Source: Portulaca oleracea (lineage: Eukaryota; Streptophyta; Magnoliopsida; Caryophyllales; Portulacaceae). Taken from it: a DNA stretch of 64,000 nucleotides. The translations under genes and the position numbers were made by a program. The stretch is from contig CM055880.1 in assembly GCA_029582165.1 (NCBI GenBank), positions 1,426,001-1,490,000 of the forward strand, given 5' to 3'. Shown here piece after piece: positions 38,061 through 49,900 of the stretch (positions are counted from its first letter, which is position 1; every line of letters begins with the position of its first letter). The notes below the pieces were generated by a model, which worked only from the letters and a program-made list of their open reading frames with translations, did not search any database and was not told the DNA's origin.

Positions 38061-38700
38061 AAACTCTATCGTGTCCCCTCAATATGTATGAGCGGATGCA
38101 CGAACATATTGGATTTGAAAAAAAGAATAGAAGTAAATATATCAACTAGCTGAAGTTGAGTAGGAACGTAGCGAACAATTAAATCACCATGAGAAACACG
38201 TTCGCGGACAAAATGACAGTCGACCTTGATATGCTTGCTGCGATTATGTAAAACAGGGTTAGTAGCAATATAAGTGACAAAGATATTATCACATAAAATC
38301 GTAACAGGTTTGGAGAGAAGAATGTCTAGTTCTGCTAAGAGATAGCAAATCTACAATGTTTCTGTACAATATTTGCAACCACACGATATTAAACGTAACT
38401 TTCGTGGAAGATTTGGACACCGTAGGTTATTTCTTGAATCGCCAAGAAACAAGATTAGGACCTAGGAAGAAGCATAACCAGCTGTGGACCGGGAAGTGTT
38501 TCAACAATCAACCCAATCAGCATTAGAATATTCACGAACAACATCAAGAGAGGCAATTCGTTTAACAAGCAAACTATGGTTATCAGTGCCCTGTAAATAA
38601 ATATGAAAGAGGAAATTGGGATGCAAGAAGCCGAATAATATGAAAGAGGAAGACAGTGGAGCTTCCAATAAAAATGATATCATCAACATATAAAAGTAAG
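38061..38700 (-). pseudogene. Decayed Ty1/copia RT-RNase H remnant
   Basis: Minus-strand translation in shifting frames gives EYSNADWVDC, then RSTAGY-like sequence, ILCDNIFVTYIATNPVLHNR, then SKHIKVDCHFVRERVSHGDL and LIVRYVPTQLQLVDIF. These are the C-terminal RNase H blocks of copia elements, in order. The frame is broken by several stops and shifts. No LTRs are visible nearby. Confidence 0.85.
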
Positions 38701-39436
38701 ATTAACGCAATATATGAATATCGATAGATGAACATAGAAATGTCAGTCCAGTTGCATGTGAAAAAGAAAATTTTCTTATAACTTATAGGAAAGCTATGCT
38801 ATTTTATGTTGAAGCTTATCTTATTGCTTTAAATGTGTAACATAAAAAAGAAAAACGTCTTAGTCGACCTAACATACACAATGTATATAATCTAAGAGCT
38901 TTTTTTTTCTTTTTGGGAAATCATAGTTATATATATAGTACAAATGTATAATTTTTTGCAGAGTACTAGGTATTATCATTCTCTCTTTTAATATGCTCCA
39001 TTATTTTTGTATATTGCAATGATGCACAAGAATGGAGTTATACCACAGGATGAATGATGGTGTCCCCAGGCATTTAACATATATAAACCATGGAATATGG
39101 CCCATGCACACAAATATGCATATAGTTTATAGCATATTTGCAAATCAAATTAAAGCTAAATTCTGAGTAATAATTAGTCAACTAATTATGCTGCTGCCTT
39201 CTAATAAGTACTTAGCTGGAATTGAAATGATTATTAGTTTTCCATGCATCATATATACTTGTAATTGTACATATTCCACCACATTGCTTGTGCTTCCTAA
39301 ATTTGTGGGGTTTGGAGATTTAAATTGTTAGTTTTAGTTGGTGCATTGACCATATATACCTAGTATACCAAAAACAAATTTCTTATCTTTGTGATATATG
39401 TTTGAAAAAGATAAAAGTTCAAATTGGGTGAACACA
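38701..39436. other. Intergenic, nothing recognised
   Basis: AT-rich DNA with no supported features. Confidence 0.4.
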
Positions 39437-39590
39437 GGCAGTGACAGATCTAGATCTTCTGATTAGGAGTGTCCACCTTATTATTATATTCTTCAGATAC
39501 ACATAAAATCCATAATTTTTTTTATCTCAAATTATACTATTTTTTTTATTTTTTTACCACTAGCCATGGCTACCCTTGGATTACATACTA
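39437..39590. repeat. Dispersed repeat related to 40145-40980
   Basis: Begins CAGTGACAGATCTAGATCTT and continues through TATCTCAAATTATACTATT to CCATGGCTACCCTTGG. The second copy (40145-40176 plus 40843-40980) has the same blocks in the same order. It is an old repeat of unknown class. Confidence 0.6.
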
Positions 39591-40144
39591 AGATCAGCCA
39601 GTACTAAATAAAGGATTAGATTTGCATTGAATTTTTGTTCTTTAAAGGGATAAATAATATTCCATTATTCAATCTAACATAAATTTTTAACACTTATTTT
39701 TTGTATAAAAAAGGAAAAAAGAAAAGGGGAAAAGGGGGTCCCTATAGGTTTGGCAGGACTGCAGACCAATCCCTGCTTTTTGCATGCATTTCATCATCAA
39801 TTTCACGTAATCAAATATAGTATATATATATTTTTTTAGTTTTTGTCCTAGAAAATATAGTTTACAAAGCCAAATAACAGAACCTAATTACAAAAGTTCA
39901 TCATGATCAATAAGTCATTTTCTTTTTTGCAACATTTAAACAAACATTTTCTCTATAATAAATTGAGTAGATCATAGATTTAGCTTATGATCAACTAAAC
40001 CTTCCTAAATTTATCATTTTATTTTGTATTCTCCTTTAATACTTGTTGTTTTTTTTACATATATTTATAGATCTCTCTAATAGTATAACTTATGATAAAC
40101 TAAACCTTCCTAAATTTATCATTTTGTCTTATATTCTCCTTAAA

Positions 40145-40980
40145 TCAGTGACAGATTTAGGTCTTCTGATTATGGATAGAGCTGGGAAAAGCTGATCCGA
40201 CACGATTACCGACCTGAACCTAACACGATATTAAACGGGTTTAGGTAGAAATTTTCAACCTGTTTAATTAAATGGGTTGACACGATAAACCCGTTTAATT
40301 AAATGGGTTAGGTTCAGGTCAGGATTTTCGACACGAAAAAATACCTACTTAACCCGTTTAATTAGGCATGTCACATGGATCAAGTCATTTGCTCCATGAT
40401 TATTACCCAATTATACCGTTTATCAATAAACTTAGGTGAAAGTTACAGTTAATACTCTTTGAAATATACGTAAAACTTGTAATTTTAACTTATATTTATA
40501 TTTGGCTATGAATTAAAAGACATCTTCTTATATATAATTCGAATTATATGACCACGGAAATTGTTGGGTATGATATGTCATTATTTCGATCCCACAATGA
40601 ATTGTTTTGTGTAAGTGAGTTAATGGTTAAATGGGTAAATTGATAACTTTATTCTAATACGTTTACTTAAATGGGTAAGTAGGTAAACGGTTTAAAACTT
40701 AAACGGTAAACGGTTTCAATTTCCAACCCGTTTAATAAATGGGTTAGGTTCAGGTCGGAGGATTTTGAACCCATTTAAGTTTGACACGAACACGAACACG
40801 AACCCGACTCGACCTGACCTATTAGCCAGCTCTAATTATGGATGACTAATACACTATTATATTCATATGATATACAAAAATTTTATAACTTTTATCCCAA
40901 ATTATACTGAACTATTATTTTTTTTCCGTTTTATCGATGGTCGTGGCCACCCCTGGCTTAGCTCCAAATTCGCGGATGCC
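40145..40980. repeat. Second copy of the dispersed repeat, split by hAT
   Basis: Left block CAGTGACAGATTTAGGTCTT at 40147, and right block ATCCCAAATTATACTGAACT followed by GTGGCCACCCCTGGC. The hAT element at 40177-40834 interrupts it. Confidence 0.6.
40177..40834. mobile_element. Non-autonomous hAT element, 658 bp
   Basis: Terminal inverted repeats TAGAGCTGG and CCAGCTCTA are perfect over 9 bp. An 8-bp target duplication ATTATGGA lies at 40169-40176 and 40835-40842. The interior carries repeated AACCCGTTTAATTAAATGGG and AGGTTCAGGTC words and no transposase frame. Confidence 0.87.
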
Positions 40981-41497
40981 TTAGATACTTGTGTTTTTTT
41001 ACATATATATACTTGTAAATCTCTCTAAAAATATAACTCGTAAATTTAGCGAAGCCTTCAAATTTTACAGAAATAATAACAAGGACTATTTACTACAAAC
41101 AAGAGGTTAAAATTTACTAAACCTCCTGTTTGGTGTGGTTGACTAATAAGTAATAACGACATTGATGTGAACTTCACTTTTGCTTTAACTTTTATTTTCA
41201 TAAGATTTAGCAAAAGTACAGATATAGATTACATGATTTCTTTTTATGATTTACTAGCAACAAGGAGTGACTAGATTTTAATTTTTGTACCAAGAAATTG
41301 GTGAAGAGTTGATTTGTAATTTGAGAGAGTAGTGGACTCAAATTGGATGATCAGTCAAAAAGGGAAAATAACTGCAGAAAACTATTTCATGATGATTGAT
41401 TGTCAACTGTATCTGATCCCCACTTATTTTTTTTCATTTCACAAAACACATAAACAGAAAATCAGATTTTGTGTCCTCAAAATAAAACAAGTTTGAC
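40981..41497. other. Intergenic, nothing recognised
   Basis: AT-rich DNA without a supported feature. Confidence 0.4.
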
Positions 41498-41506
41498 CAA
41501 GTTTCT

Positions 41507-42060
41507 AGGGTCTTTTTGCATTTTGGACCTCGAATTTTAGGGGTATTTACATTCAGAATTCTTGGTTTCAACTTTAATATTTTGGACCTTAAAGTTTGTA
41601 TGCTGAAAAAAGGACCCTAAAGTTTGTGAGGTGAATAAAAAGCTCGTTTCCCGTTTTTCTTTTTCTTTTCATGTTTGAATTTCTCTCCCGATTGACATCA
41701 AATTTTAAGACTAAGGTTAAAACCGATATTAAAGTTATAATAAACCTCTTTTATTCATGTTGGAGTTACTTAAAACCATGTACTCAAGGGTCTAAGTAGC
41801 CTCGACACAAATAAGAGATGTGTATTATAGCTTTAATATTAGTTTTAACCATAGTCCTAAAGTTTGACGTCAATCGGGAGATAAATTCAAACACGGGAGG
41901 AAAATAAAAAATGAGACAGGGGCCTTTTTCTTCAGTCCACAAACTTTAAGGTCCTTTTTTATTCACCCTACAAACTTTAGGGTCCAAAATGTTAATGTTG
42001 AAAATCAAGAGTTCGGAATGTAAATACCCCTAAAATTCGGGTCCAAAATGCAAAAAACCC
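41507..42060. mobile_element. Fold-back (Mutator-like) element, 554 bp
   Basis: A 9-bp target duplication CAAGTTTCT flanks it at 41498-41506 and 42061-42069. Left end AGGGTCTTTTTGCATTTTGG is inverted at the right end (CCAAAATGCAAAAAACCC). The inverted similarity runs along arms of about 270 bp that nearly meet near 41780, so the whole element can fold into one long hairpin. The 9-bp duplication and long arms point to a Mutator-like MITE. Confidence 0.87.
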
Positions 42061-42113
42061 CAAGTTTCTCACGCGACTCAATTTTATAGCATTTAAATAA
42101 ATTAACATCACTG

Positions 42114-42115
<2 letters not shown>

Positions 42116-42194
<79 letters not shown>
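42116..42194. repeat. (TA)n microsatellite
   Basis: About forty uninterrupted TA units. The frame through it encodes Tyr-Ile repeats and is not a gene. The run length is at risk of assembly error. Confidence 0.97.
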
Positions 42195-42196
<2 letters not shown>

Positions 42197-42261
42197 CATG
42201 ATGATTGAACCTAAATTCATGGAAAGATTAATTCCTATAGAACTAAAGAGGTGTATATAAT

Positions 42262-42755
42262 AGCCCTTAACTTAAAAAAACCCTAGCCTCCACTATCTTG
42301 GAGGGGCTGCCATCGATTCTTTTGTTGATGGTAAGCCTCAATTTGATTGATTTCTACCTAAATTCATGGAAAGGTTAGTTTCTTCTTTTGTAAGAGTTTT
42401 TATTGTACCCTTATTTAGGGTTTTTAATTAGTCTCTTTCTAGAGTTTTTATTGTACCCTTATTTAGGGTTCTTAGTCTCTTTCTAGAGTTTTTGTTCAGT
42501 TGGTGTGATCTAATACGTTGGATGAAGATCTACTTTCAAATCGCTATAGCACGGGTTGTGAGATTCTCCGTCAATGGTAAAGATGCAGAGTCATCGAAGA
42601 AATCAGAGCCAAACGTCAGTAAGATTAGTATTAGTTATTTGGAAGTTGAATTTCATATCTATGTTTTAGATCTACAATTGTTCAATCACGATTTTCATTG
42701 TAAGTGTCGTATGGCTTGCTATTATTGAAATCGTTATGTTTGATTTCAAAAAAAA
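42262..42755 (+). mobile_element. Poly(A)-tailed retroposed segment with 13-bp TSD
   Basis: Flanked by AGGTGTATATAAT at 42249-42261 and 42756-42768. It ends in a run of nine A, preceded by TGTTTGATTTC. It starts AGCCCTTAACTTAAAAAAAC with ACCCTAGCC close behind. These are hallmarks of LINE-machinery insertion on the plus strand. Inside, a 45-48 bp unit (GAGTTTTTATTGTACCCTTA) is repeated in tandem at about 42394 and 42441. A 78-codon frame (42492-42728) matches nothing I know. It may be a truncated LINE, a SINE-like element or a processed transcript. Confidence 0.8.
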
Positions 42756-42768
42756 AGGTGTATATAAT

Positions 42769-43578
42769 GCTTTTTTTTTGGAATGCATACATATTAACAT
42801 GTTCATGTTTATATTTTGGGAATCTTGGTAATTAATGTCGTAAAAAATTCTTTCATATAAATACAGCGAAGTAATTTTTGTAAGTATATAATGTTAAAAA
42901 TTAAAGCCAAAATAGTAGAAGTTTGGAAAAGTGACAATTAGAGGGACTAAGGGAGTATAGATTATTTCAAAATGTATGAAATCCTGAGACTGAGTGAATG
43001 AAATTTGATGCTTAAATGAATGATCCAAAGAAAAACGACAATATAAGATTGATTTGTAATATTGATATTTAGTATGAGAATATTATTTCACCTCTAACTA
43101 AAAATATTCTATTAATTCTATCAAAAAAGATATTCTATAAAACTATGGCTACATTAGAAACACCTTCTTCACTTTTCAAAGAATTTATACATATATAGGA
43201 CCATGGATTTGGAACAAAGTTGTATAAGTTTTCTTTTATGTTTTTTCCTAAGGCCTAACTAGCTTATTTTGGGTAGATATTTATTCTTTTAAAGTGAGTG
43301 TACCAAATGAGATTACCCAAAGACTATATTAGAAAAAGGAGATGGAAAAGAAAGGGATCATAAAAAGAGGAATGAACAAATTAAAGGTAGATCAAGAAAT
43401 AGACATAGAGGATGTGAAGCAATTATATTTATAGAATTATACCATGCTCTCATTGCTTTTTAGGGTTTCACACAAATAGATACTTAAAAGTTGAAAGATG
43501 CAACATTTTTCGGTGCTTATGTATCTCAAATTACATAATATCCATTGGCTTCATAAACTCTAAAAATATGTTTATACC
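42769..43578. other. Intergenic, nothing recognised
   Basis: AT-rich DNA with no gene or clear repeat ends. Confidence 0.4.
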
Positions 43579-44484
43579 TGTTGGGACCCTTGAGGGAGTG
43601 AAAAGGTTTGATTCAACGTTCTTCACGTATAAATATAAGGACGTTAATAGCACTTGAATGAGCTGAATAATACATCTTTATTAGATAAACATTGAGGTAC
43701 AAGAGATAGAGGAGATTAAGAACTCGGCAAGATCAGAACTATTGAGGTCCTTGATATTGCTTACAAAGGCAGAACACTCAGGAAGAGGTTCTGTAGAGGA
43801 ACCTCACAGACGTGGCAGATGAGGCAGAGAGCAGAGACCTCACAGACGAGGCTTCACAGATGAGGCAGATAGCTGAGACCTCACGGTTGAGACAAAGAGA
43901 AAGGACCTCACAGACGAGGTAGAGAAGAGGATGACGAATTGCATTGGATATAAACCTCACAAAGCCTTAGTACTTCAAGGCTTTGTTACACAATACCTCA
44001 CCAACATATTTGGCTACATCACTCACCAAAGTCCTTGGTTACCTCACCAGAATTACCTTACTGGCTACATAACTCACCAAGGACTCATTGGCTACACTCA
44101 GAAATCTCACACGATTTCCTACACCGCGATTACTTGCTTGGAATCGCCTACTTGAAAGAGGAAGACAGTCGTTCTTTATATAGGAGTTTGGCTTGCAACG
44201 GCTAACTTGGAGTTCCCTTAGTTGAAGATTCTTTCCAAATTTGCTTGATCCTCTATATCTTCATTGTTTGGAAGCTTCAATATTTGCTTAATAATATGTA
44301 ATCTGCAAAGATAAAATCAGAATAAGTACATGCAATATTTAGGAAAATATTCTGATTTAAGAATAGGTGTTATTTAAACTTCCCTTATTTGTTCTTTCAA
44401 ACAAAACTCTCTTGGCATGGTTGAGGTCCTCAACGGCTGTGATGTTGAGGCCATCACAGTTTTTTCAATCTCCCCCTTTTTATT
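43579..44484 (-). mobile_element. Copia-type LTR with adjacent polypurine tract
   Basis: LTR at 43579-44458, starting TGTTGGGACCC and ending GGCCATCACA on the plus strand. Directly to the right, minus strand AAAAAGGGGGAGATTGAAAA (about 44464-44483) is a typical copia polypurine tract, so this is the 3' LTR of a minus-strand element. The LTR contains repeated ACCTCACAGACGAGG quasi-palindromes (43799-43920). Internal DNA is recognisable only to about 44590; no pol frame and no second LTR are present, so the element is truncated. Confidence 0.75.
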
Positions 44485-44756
44485 TGAAAGACAAAACTGA
44501 GTAGTGAGGACCTTAATGAGTTAACTCCCCCTCAACCAGTGCAGGAGAGATGGTTGAGGTCCTCAGAAGAGGGATCGATGCGTTTCCACGATACCTTTTT
44601 CTCTCTCTCTCTCTTTTTTTTTACTTTGGTAAATTTGGTATGTTCACTAAGTCCCTATCTCAAATGAGCTTCATAGGCTGGGAACAACATACATCAAACT
44701 GCCTATGACAAATATGATCCATCAACTCCACAATTTCCATCTAATAGAAATTTTTT
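44485..44756. other. Truncated retrotransposon leader and flank
   Basis: Contains GAGGTCCTCA-type words to about 44590, then a (CT)n run (44600-44613). ATACC at 44591-44595 equals the five bases left of the LTR at 43579 and could be a relic target duplication, but this may be chance. Confidence 0.4.
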
Positions 44757-44905
44757 GTTTCCACCAAAAGTTAAAATATGTCTAACGGATACAGTTCATT
44801 AGATTAGGGTGTCATTTATAATTGTTGACGTAAACAATGCAGTCCAAGCTTCTTATAATTGATATTTTTATGAAAAACCAGTGTCTTGTCCCAAAACACG
44901 TAACA
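44757..44905. repeat. Dispersed repeat family, copy 3 of 3
   Basis: Contains AAAATATGTCTAACGGATAC, TTAGATTAGGGTGTCATTTA and CCAAGCTTCTTATAATTGAT, in the same order as the copies at 11005 and 22335, and ends with AGTGTCTTGTCCCAAAACAC. Confidence 0.55.
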
Positions 44906-45854
44906 CACTTCCCTTATTTTAGTTCGGCTACTGTCTGTCAATATAAAAGTCAAGAAAGCTCTTTCGTTACAAGTGTTTCTTCATTATTTATAAAATTTAA
45001 ACCTATATTTTAATTTAAGAAGTAACTATATATACACACTCAAAATTATTAAATGTGCATGATATATAATAGAGTTCCAAGTGGGAACATGCAAGCCTAA
45101 TACTCGAATTTTATGGTGGGGAAAAGTGAAAATTTAATTTGTTAAGCAAAAAAGGAGAATGATATGATACTGTACCTTTGCATACTTTGCCATGAACAAC
45201 TTTACAAATCATACATGCATGTCAGTCAGAAGCATGCTTTATTTTAGAGCATGGCAAGTTTATGTACACATAAAATCACCATAATCATAATCATATTCAT
45301 CATCATCATCATCATCAAAGTGATTCATGTATCATCATGATGTCTCTATATTTTACTACATGATATGAAAATAGTTAGCTTTAGTTTCACCTTTTTGTTT
45401 TTCTAGTTAATTACTGGTTTTTGGTTAATGGATTAATGCCATGGCTCCAAACATAATCATGATATTATGGGTTTCTAATCCATGCACATGTATTGATTAT
45501 GTACATGAATCATTATTTATGTATGTATATGTATATTTTTTTTAGGGGGAAAAGGGATGAATTATCCAAGAAAAACGCAAGATTTTGTGACAAATTTTGG
45601 TCATTTAGGTTTTGGCCAATGAGATCTATGTTTGATGGAATTTGAAAAGGGTCTTATTGGACTGGAATTTGTGGTTCTGAATTTAAATACTAGTTTGACC
45701 AAGCAAGTACGATGAAAACACCACTTAAAAAGGTTCTAATTGGACTAACTATAGGTATTTGTGTACTTAGAAAATTCTCCCTCTATTTTTCAGCCATTAT
45801 CAAGAAGACTCTGCGTAATGATGTTAGATATGCTGTATTTGATGGATAAAAGAA
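44906..45854. other. Intergenic, with short (CAT)n run
   Basis: AT-rich. A (CAT)n microsatellite lies at about 45298-45316. Nothing else is recognised. Confidence 0.45.
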
Positions 45855-46115
45855 TATTTTGATATAGGGGGATAATATAGTTTTCACTAATGCCGTTAAT
45901 GGTATGTTTTATGTGTCTTGGAAGATTTATATGTTGGTCCAAGATATTCGAGCATGTATGGAAATTTCAACGAGATTCGTGTCTCTCATATCTCTTGTCA
46001 AGGGAATAGAGTTGTGGATTGGCTGGCAAGATATGGTCTTTCTATTCAAAATATAATTGTCATTATGCTAGTTTTTATAGGGAGTTGTTTTTTTAATTGT
46101 ATTTGGGGATGCTCT
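45855..46115 (+). pseudogene. LINE RNase H remnant
   Basis: Plus-strand frames read GDNIVFTNAVNG, then WKIYMLVQDI, then after a shift NEIRVSHISCQGNRVVDWLA. This is the order and spacing of the C-terminal RNase H domain of plant non-LTR retrotransposons. At least one frameshift and no start or poly(A) tail are seen, so it is a fossil fragment. Confidence 0.75.
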
Positions 46116-46946
46116 AGGTAGAACCCTTAAGAAAAAGGTTACCTAATAGGGTTTTTTTTAACCTTTGTTAAACAGAATTAGAGAGCCCAATGGGTCCCAC
46201 CAATTCATGGAGGATGGGGGAAAGTAGGCATGGACATCTATTACTGTTCTTAGAAATCAATTCAGGGATTTGTAAAATACTACAGTATAATGGATATCAA
46301 TTGAACTAAGAGCTCATTGGTTAGTTAAAGCCAACCTTTATTGAATGAGTGAGAATCTTAATTTGAGGGGTGATTGCTATCATTTTGAGTTACTTTTTCA
46401 AATTGTAGTTATCCATTGAACTTGTCTTAGATAGTTCTCCTAAGAGGCTAATAATACTTGTTAATTATGTACTCGGAAGACAAACTAATAACTGACTTTA
46501 TTAGTCTAGAATAGAAGTTAAATATATGTAAACTTAATAAGTTCCCAAGTAATCTCAAATGTCAATTTGTATATATACTGAGTACAAGTTGATAAATACT
46601 TACACAATTTTTTAAAGTCGATCCGACTAACAAGGAATTAGGTACAAACAAATTAAAAGAATACATTTAGTACAAAAACTAGATAGGAAAATCATGCACC
46701 CAAAATTGGGCTCATCTATACATCCCTAGCTAGCCTAATACATCTCGTGTGTGTATAGGCACACATATTTTTAAGTTATAGTGTGTGCGCGTGTATATAT
46801 ATATATATATTATTAAGAATTCTTTTTCTTTTTTTTCTCCTGTTGTTTTATTTGTTCTACAAGGCCACCCTAATTTCACCTATATAATAACATCATTGTG
46901 GTTGTTGAACTATCTTGTAGGAGCTTGATAATGTGTTAGAATACAT
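46116..46946. other. 3' flank of GWD1 gene
   Basis: AT-rich DNA beyond the dikinase stop codon, with a short TG/TA repeat at about 46779-46811. No other feature. Confidence 0.45.
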
Positions 46947-49900
46947 TTACATCTGAGGCCTTGTTTGGACGACATAGATTTTGCCATCCTTGACAACTCC
47001 TTCAATGTCTTGCGGGGAACCGTACAACTCCTCTATCTCGCTCCCCGCACGAGCTATGTTAGCCAGCACCGACTGTCGGAAGCCACCATCGGTGATCAAT
47101 GGGTCGACTGAATAGTCGAGCACCACTCTTTCTTCTTCGTCCATTGGCACACTACACACAAACATTACTCACTAGTATTAGCACGTCTTCAACAATAACA
47201 ATTCTCAGTATGAGTCTTGCGGGATGTGGGATTTAAGTCCAAATGGATCATATATATATGCAACCTTACATCTACAAACATTACTGTTTGTGGAGAGGCT
47301 GATTGATCTAATAATGGTATTAGCACGTCTTACAGATATTATATGTAAGGTAACTTGAGATTTACTAGACAACTAGTCTAGATGTTCTTACTTTGCCAAA
47401 ACTTTAACATCATTTCCACAAAGTAGGCATTTTTGGTGTATGTGGAGATAATTGAGAGCTAATGGTAAAGATTTGAAACTATTCTATTGTCTTCAAACAT
47501 TAGTTCAGTTTTCTGGTTAAGTTGGTTCCTTCACAGTTCACATGGTATCAAATACTTTCTAAGTAGGAGGTTTTATGTTCGAATCTAAACAACCCCATAC
47601 ATATTTGCCCAAACTGCAAAGCTAAGGGGTCTTTAATTTGCAGCATTCATGCTTTAAGCCCAAATAGCTTCTGCATCAAGGGACATTTAGCACGTGTATT
47701 GTTATAAATGCATTTTTGGACCTTCAACTGTTAACTTAAGCTTTTGGTTAAAGAAATCGCAATATCGCATTACTAAGGGGTGGCGGAAAGGAGGATATGT
47801 TAGTGTCATACCTGTCATATAGTCCAGCACCAGCATAGCCTTCTAGATCTTCACCATTGGAATCGGACCGGAAGATGATGGATCTTTTGATAAACAGACC
47901 AATGGGTTTACTTGGGTATCCCAAAACCTAACACATCATAACCCTCATCAATAATCATCTATAAATGCCTCTCATCTACATTCTTAGATCACGACTCAGG
48001 AATTCCCCATTATGAGAGGGATTTTTACGATTCTACGAAAATTGAAGAAATAAGAGTTACCTTAGGGGACTCAAGATCATTTTTCTTGCAGACGAAGCTC
48101 AGAGCCCGTCCTGGATAGGCCCCAACCAGAGTTTCTCCAAGCCCTTTCACAACCTGACGGTCCAAACATAATTAGTCACCAGAAAATGCATAATATTTCA
48201 ATCACATTTAAAAGAAAAGGGAAAAGATGAGGCAGAATGGAGTACCTCAGCATAGATTTCTGATGAATCTCCAGAAGACGGATTAGTTGTGTGAATGACA
48301 AAAGCATAATCAGCGCTTACTATTTCCTGAACCAGGACAGCCATGCAGAGTAGGTTGTGGTCTAAGCCAACCTTCCTTGTGCTAAAATATGCTCTCTCAT
48401 TCCACTTTGAAGCCCAGACCTGAGAGTTGCAACACAGATTATGTCAGATTTTTTAAACTTTTTCGCGTACTTTTGTTATTCAAGAATGATTGGACGGATT
48501 AGAATATATCGAACTGAGATTGCACCTTTTTTATGGCGGTCCATGCCTGCTCCCACCGGTTCTCACCTTCATCCCCTGGCCAGGGCATTCCTGAGCCTTT
48601 CATCTTGCTCTTGAGCTCCTCTACCTATATAGTGATCGATTGTTACAAGTCGGAAATGGGGGGAAAATTAACAAGTTTAAGGTATGAACACAACTATCCC
48701 ATATTTGTCTGTTAGGATATGCCTTGAACATGTTTCAGGGGCCAGTAGCAGTCATTTCCCTATATATGTCTGTTCTTTAAAGGGTAAAGTAAGGTAAGGT
48801 ATGGTGAAGTAAGTTTACGTAAAAGTTGAAAAGTTGAACATTACGAGTATGGGTAAAAATGGGTAAATTTGGGTTGGATTGGGTTGGGTAAATAGGGCAT
48901 TAGTATTTACCCCTATAAAGAACACACCCCTCTTTTGCCAGTTGATGTAGCTAACACATTACCAGTGAACCGTGTTAAATCTGTGTGTCAACTTTCAATT
49001 TCGATCTTAATAACCGTTATAACATTGTCAAGTATTGAACATCAACAAAGAAAGATTGCCTTGTTCTTTTTGGCCTTACCAGCTGAGGTGGTGCTGTGAG
49101 CTCTAAAACTGTCTGACGGATCTCCTCCAAGGCTCCTTCTCTGCCTGGTAATTCGTTCTTCAGGGCCTCCAGCTTGTCGGCCACTTCCTGCCGATGTATA
49201 AAGATGAGTTATTTCACAAGTAGTTAATTTGTCAGCAAATTGCTGAGTATACACAATTCAAGATGTTTAATAAGTATCTTGATTCAAGACACAACATTGT
49301 CCGTGAATGAATTTCCTCGTGTTGGGATTGGGATGGAGAAAGCACCTTATTGGGGGCATAAGTGAGGACCTCATCGAAACTTCCAAAAGGCAGGGCAACT
49401 GATGTGGGAACTCCAATCCAGGATGGAACCTTTCCTTTCAGATACGAAATATTGCGCGATTTTGCTCCAACCTGCAGTTATGAGAAGAAGAGCACTAATG
49501 AGGTAAAAGTGGAATGTATACATAAAAAGAAGATCAGAAGGAAGGAAAAACTGACCATTTCACCGGTGAACTCATCAGATTTGATGGCGTATTTACCAGC
49601 AAACTTCTTCTTGACCAAACTTACTGATGGTGAAGAGGTCGCTTCCCCATTGTCAGTCGCACTAGTCCCTTTCAGCTCAGCCTCATTCACCTCACTGATG
49701 GACCAAGGATCAGAGTTGGAGAAAAAATCGAGCTATGAGTTCCATACATCTTGCATTACACCAAAAGGGCATAGTGTACTACAACTAAGGCTACGTTTGG
49801 TCGTGGGGAAATAAGATTGAAATCTAGTATAATCATATTTTCCTCTCAAATTTGGAAGAAAGATGTTGACGACAAGGTCAATGTAAAGTTTCCATGGTAT

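Noticed and set aside
42005..42220. Frame with Tyr-Ile repeats
   Set aside because: Translation of the (TA)n microsatellite.
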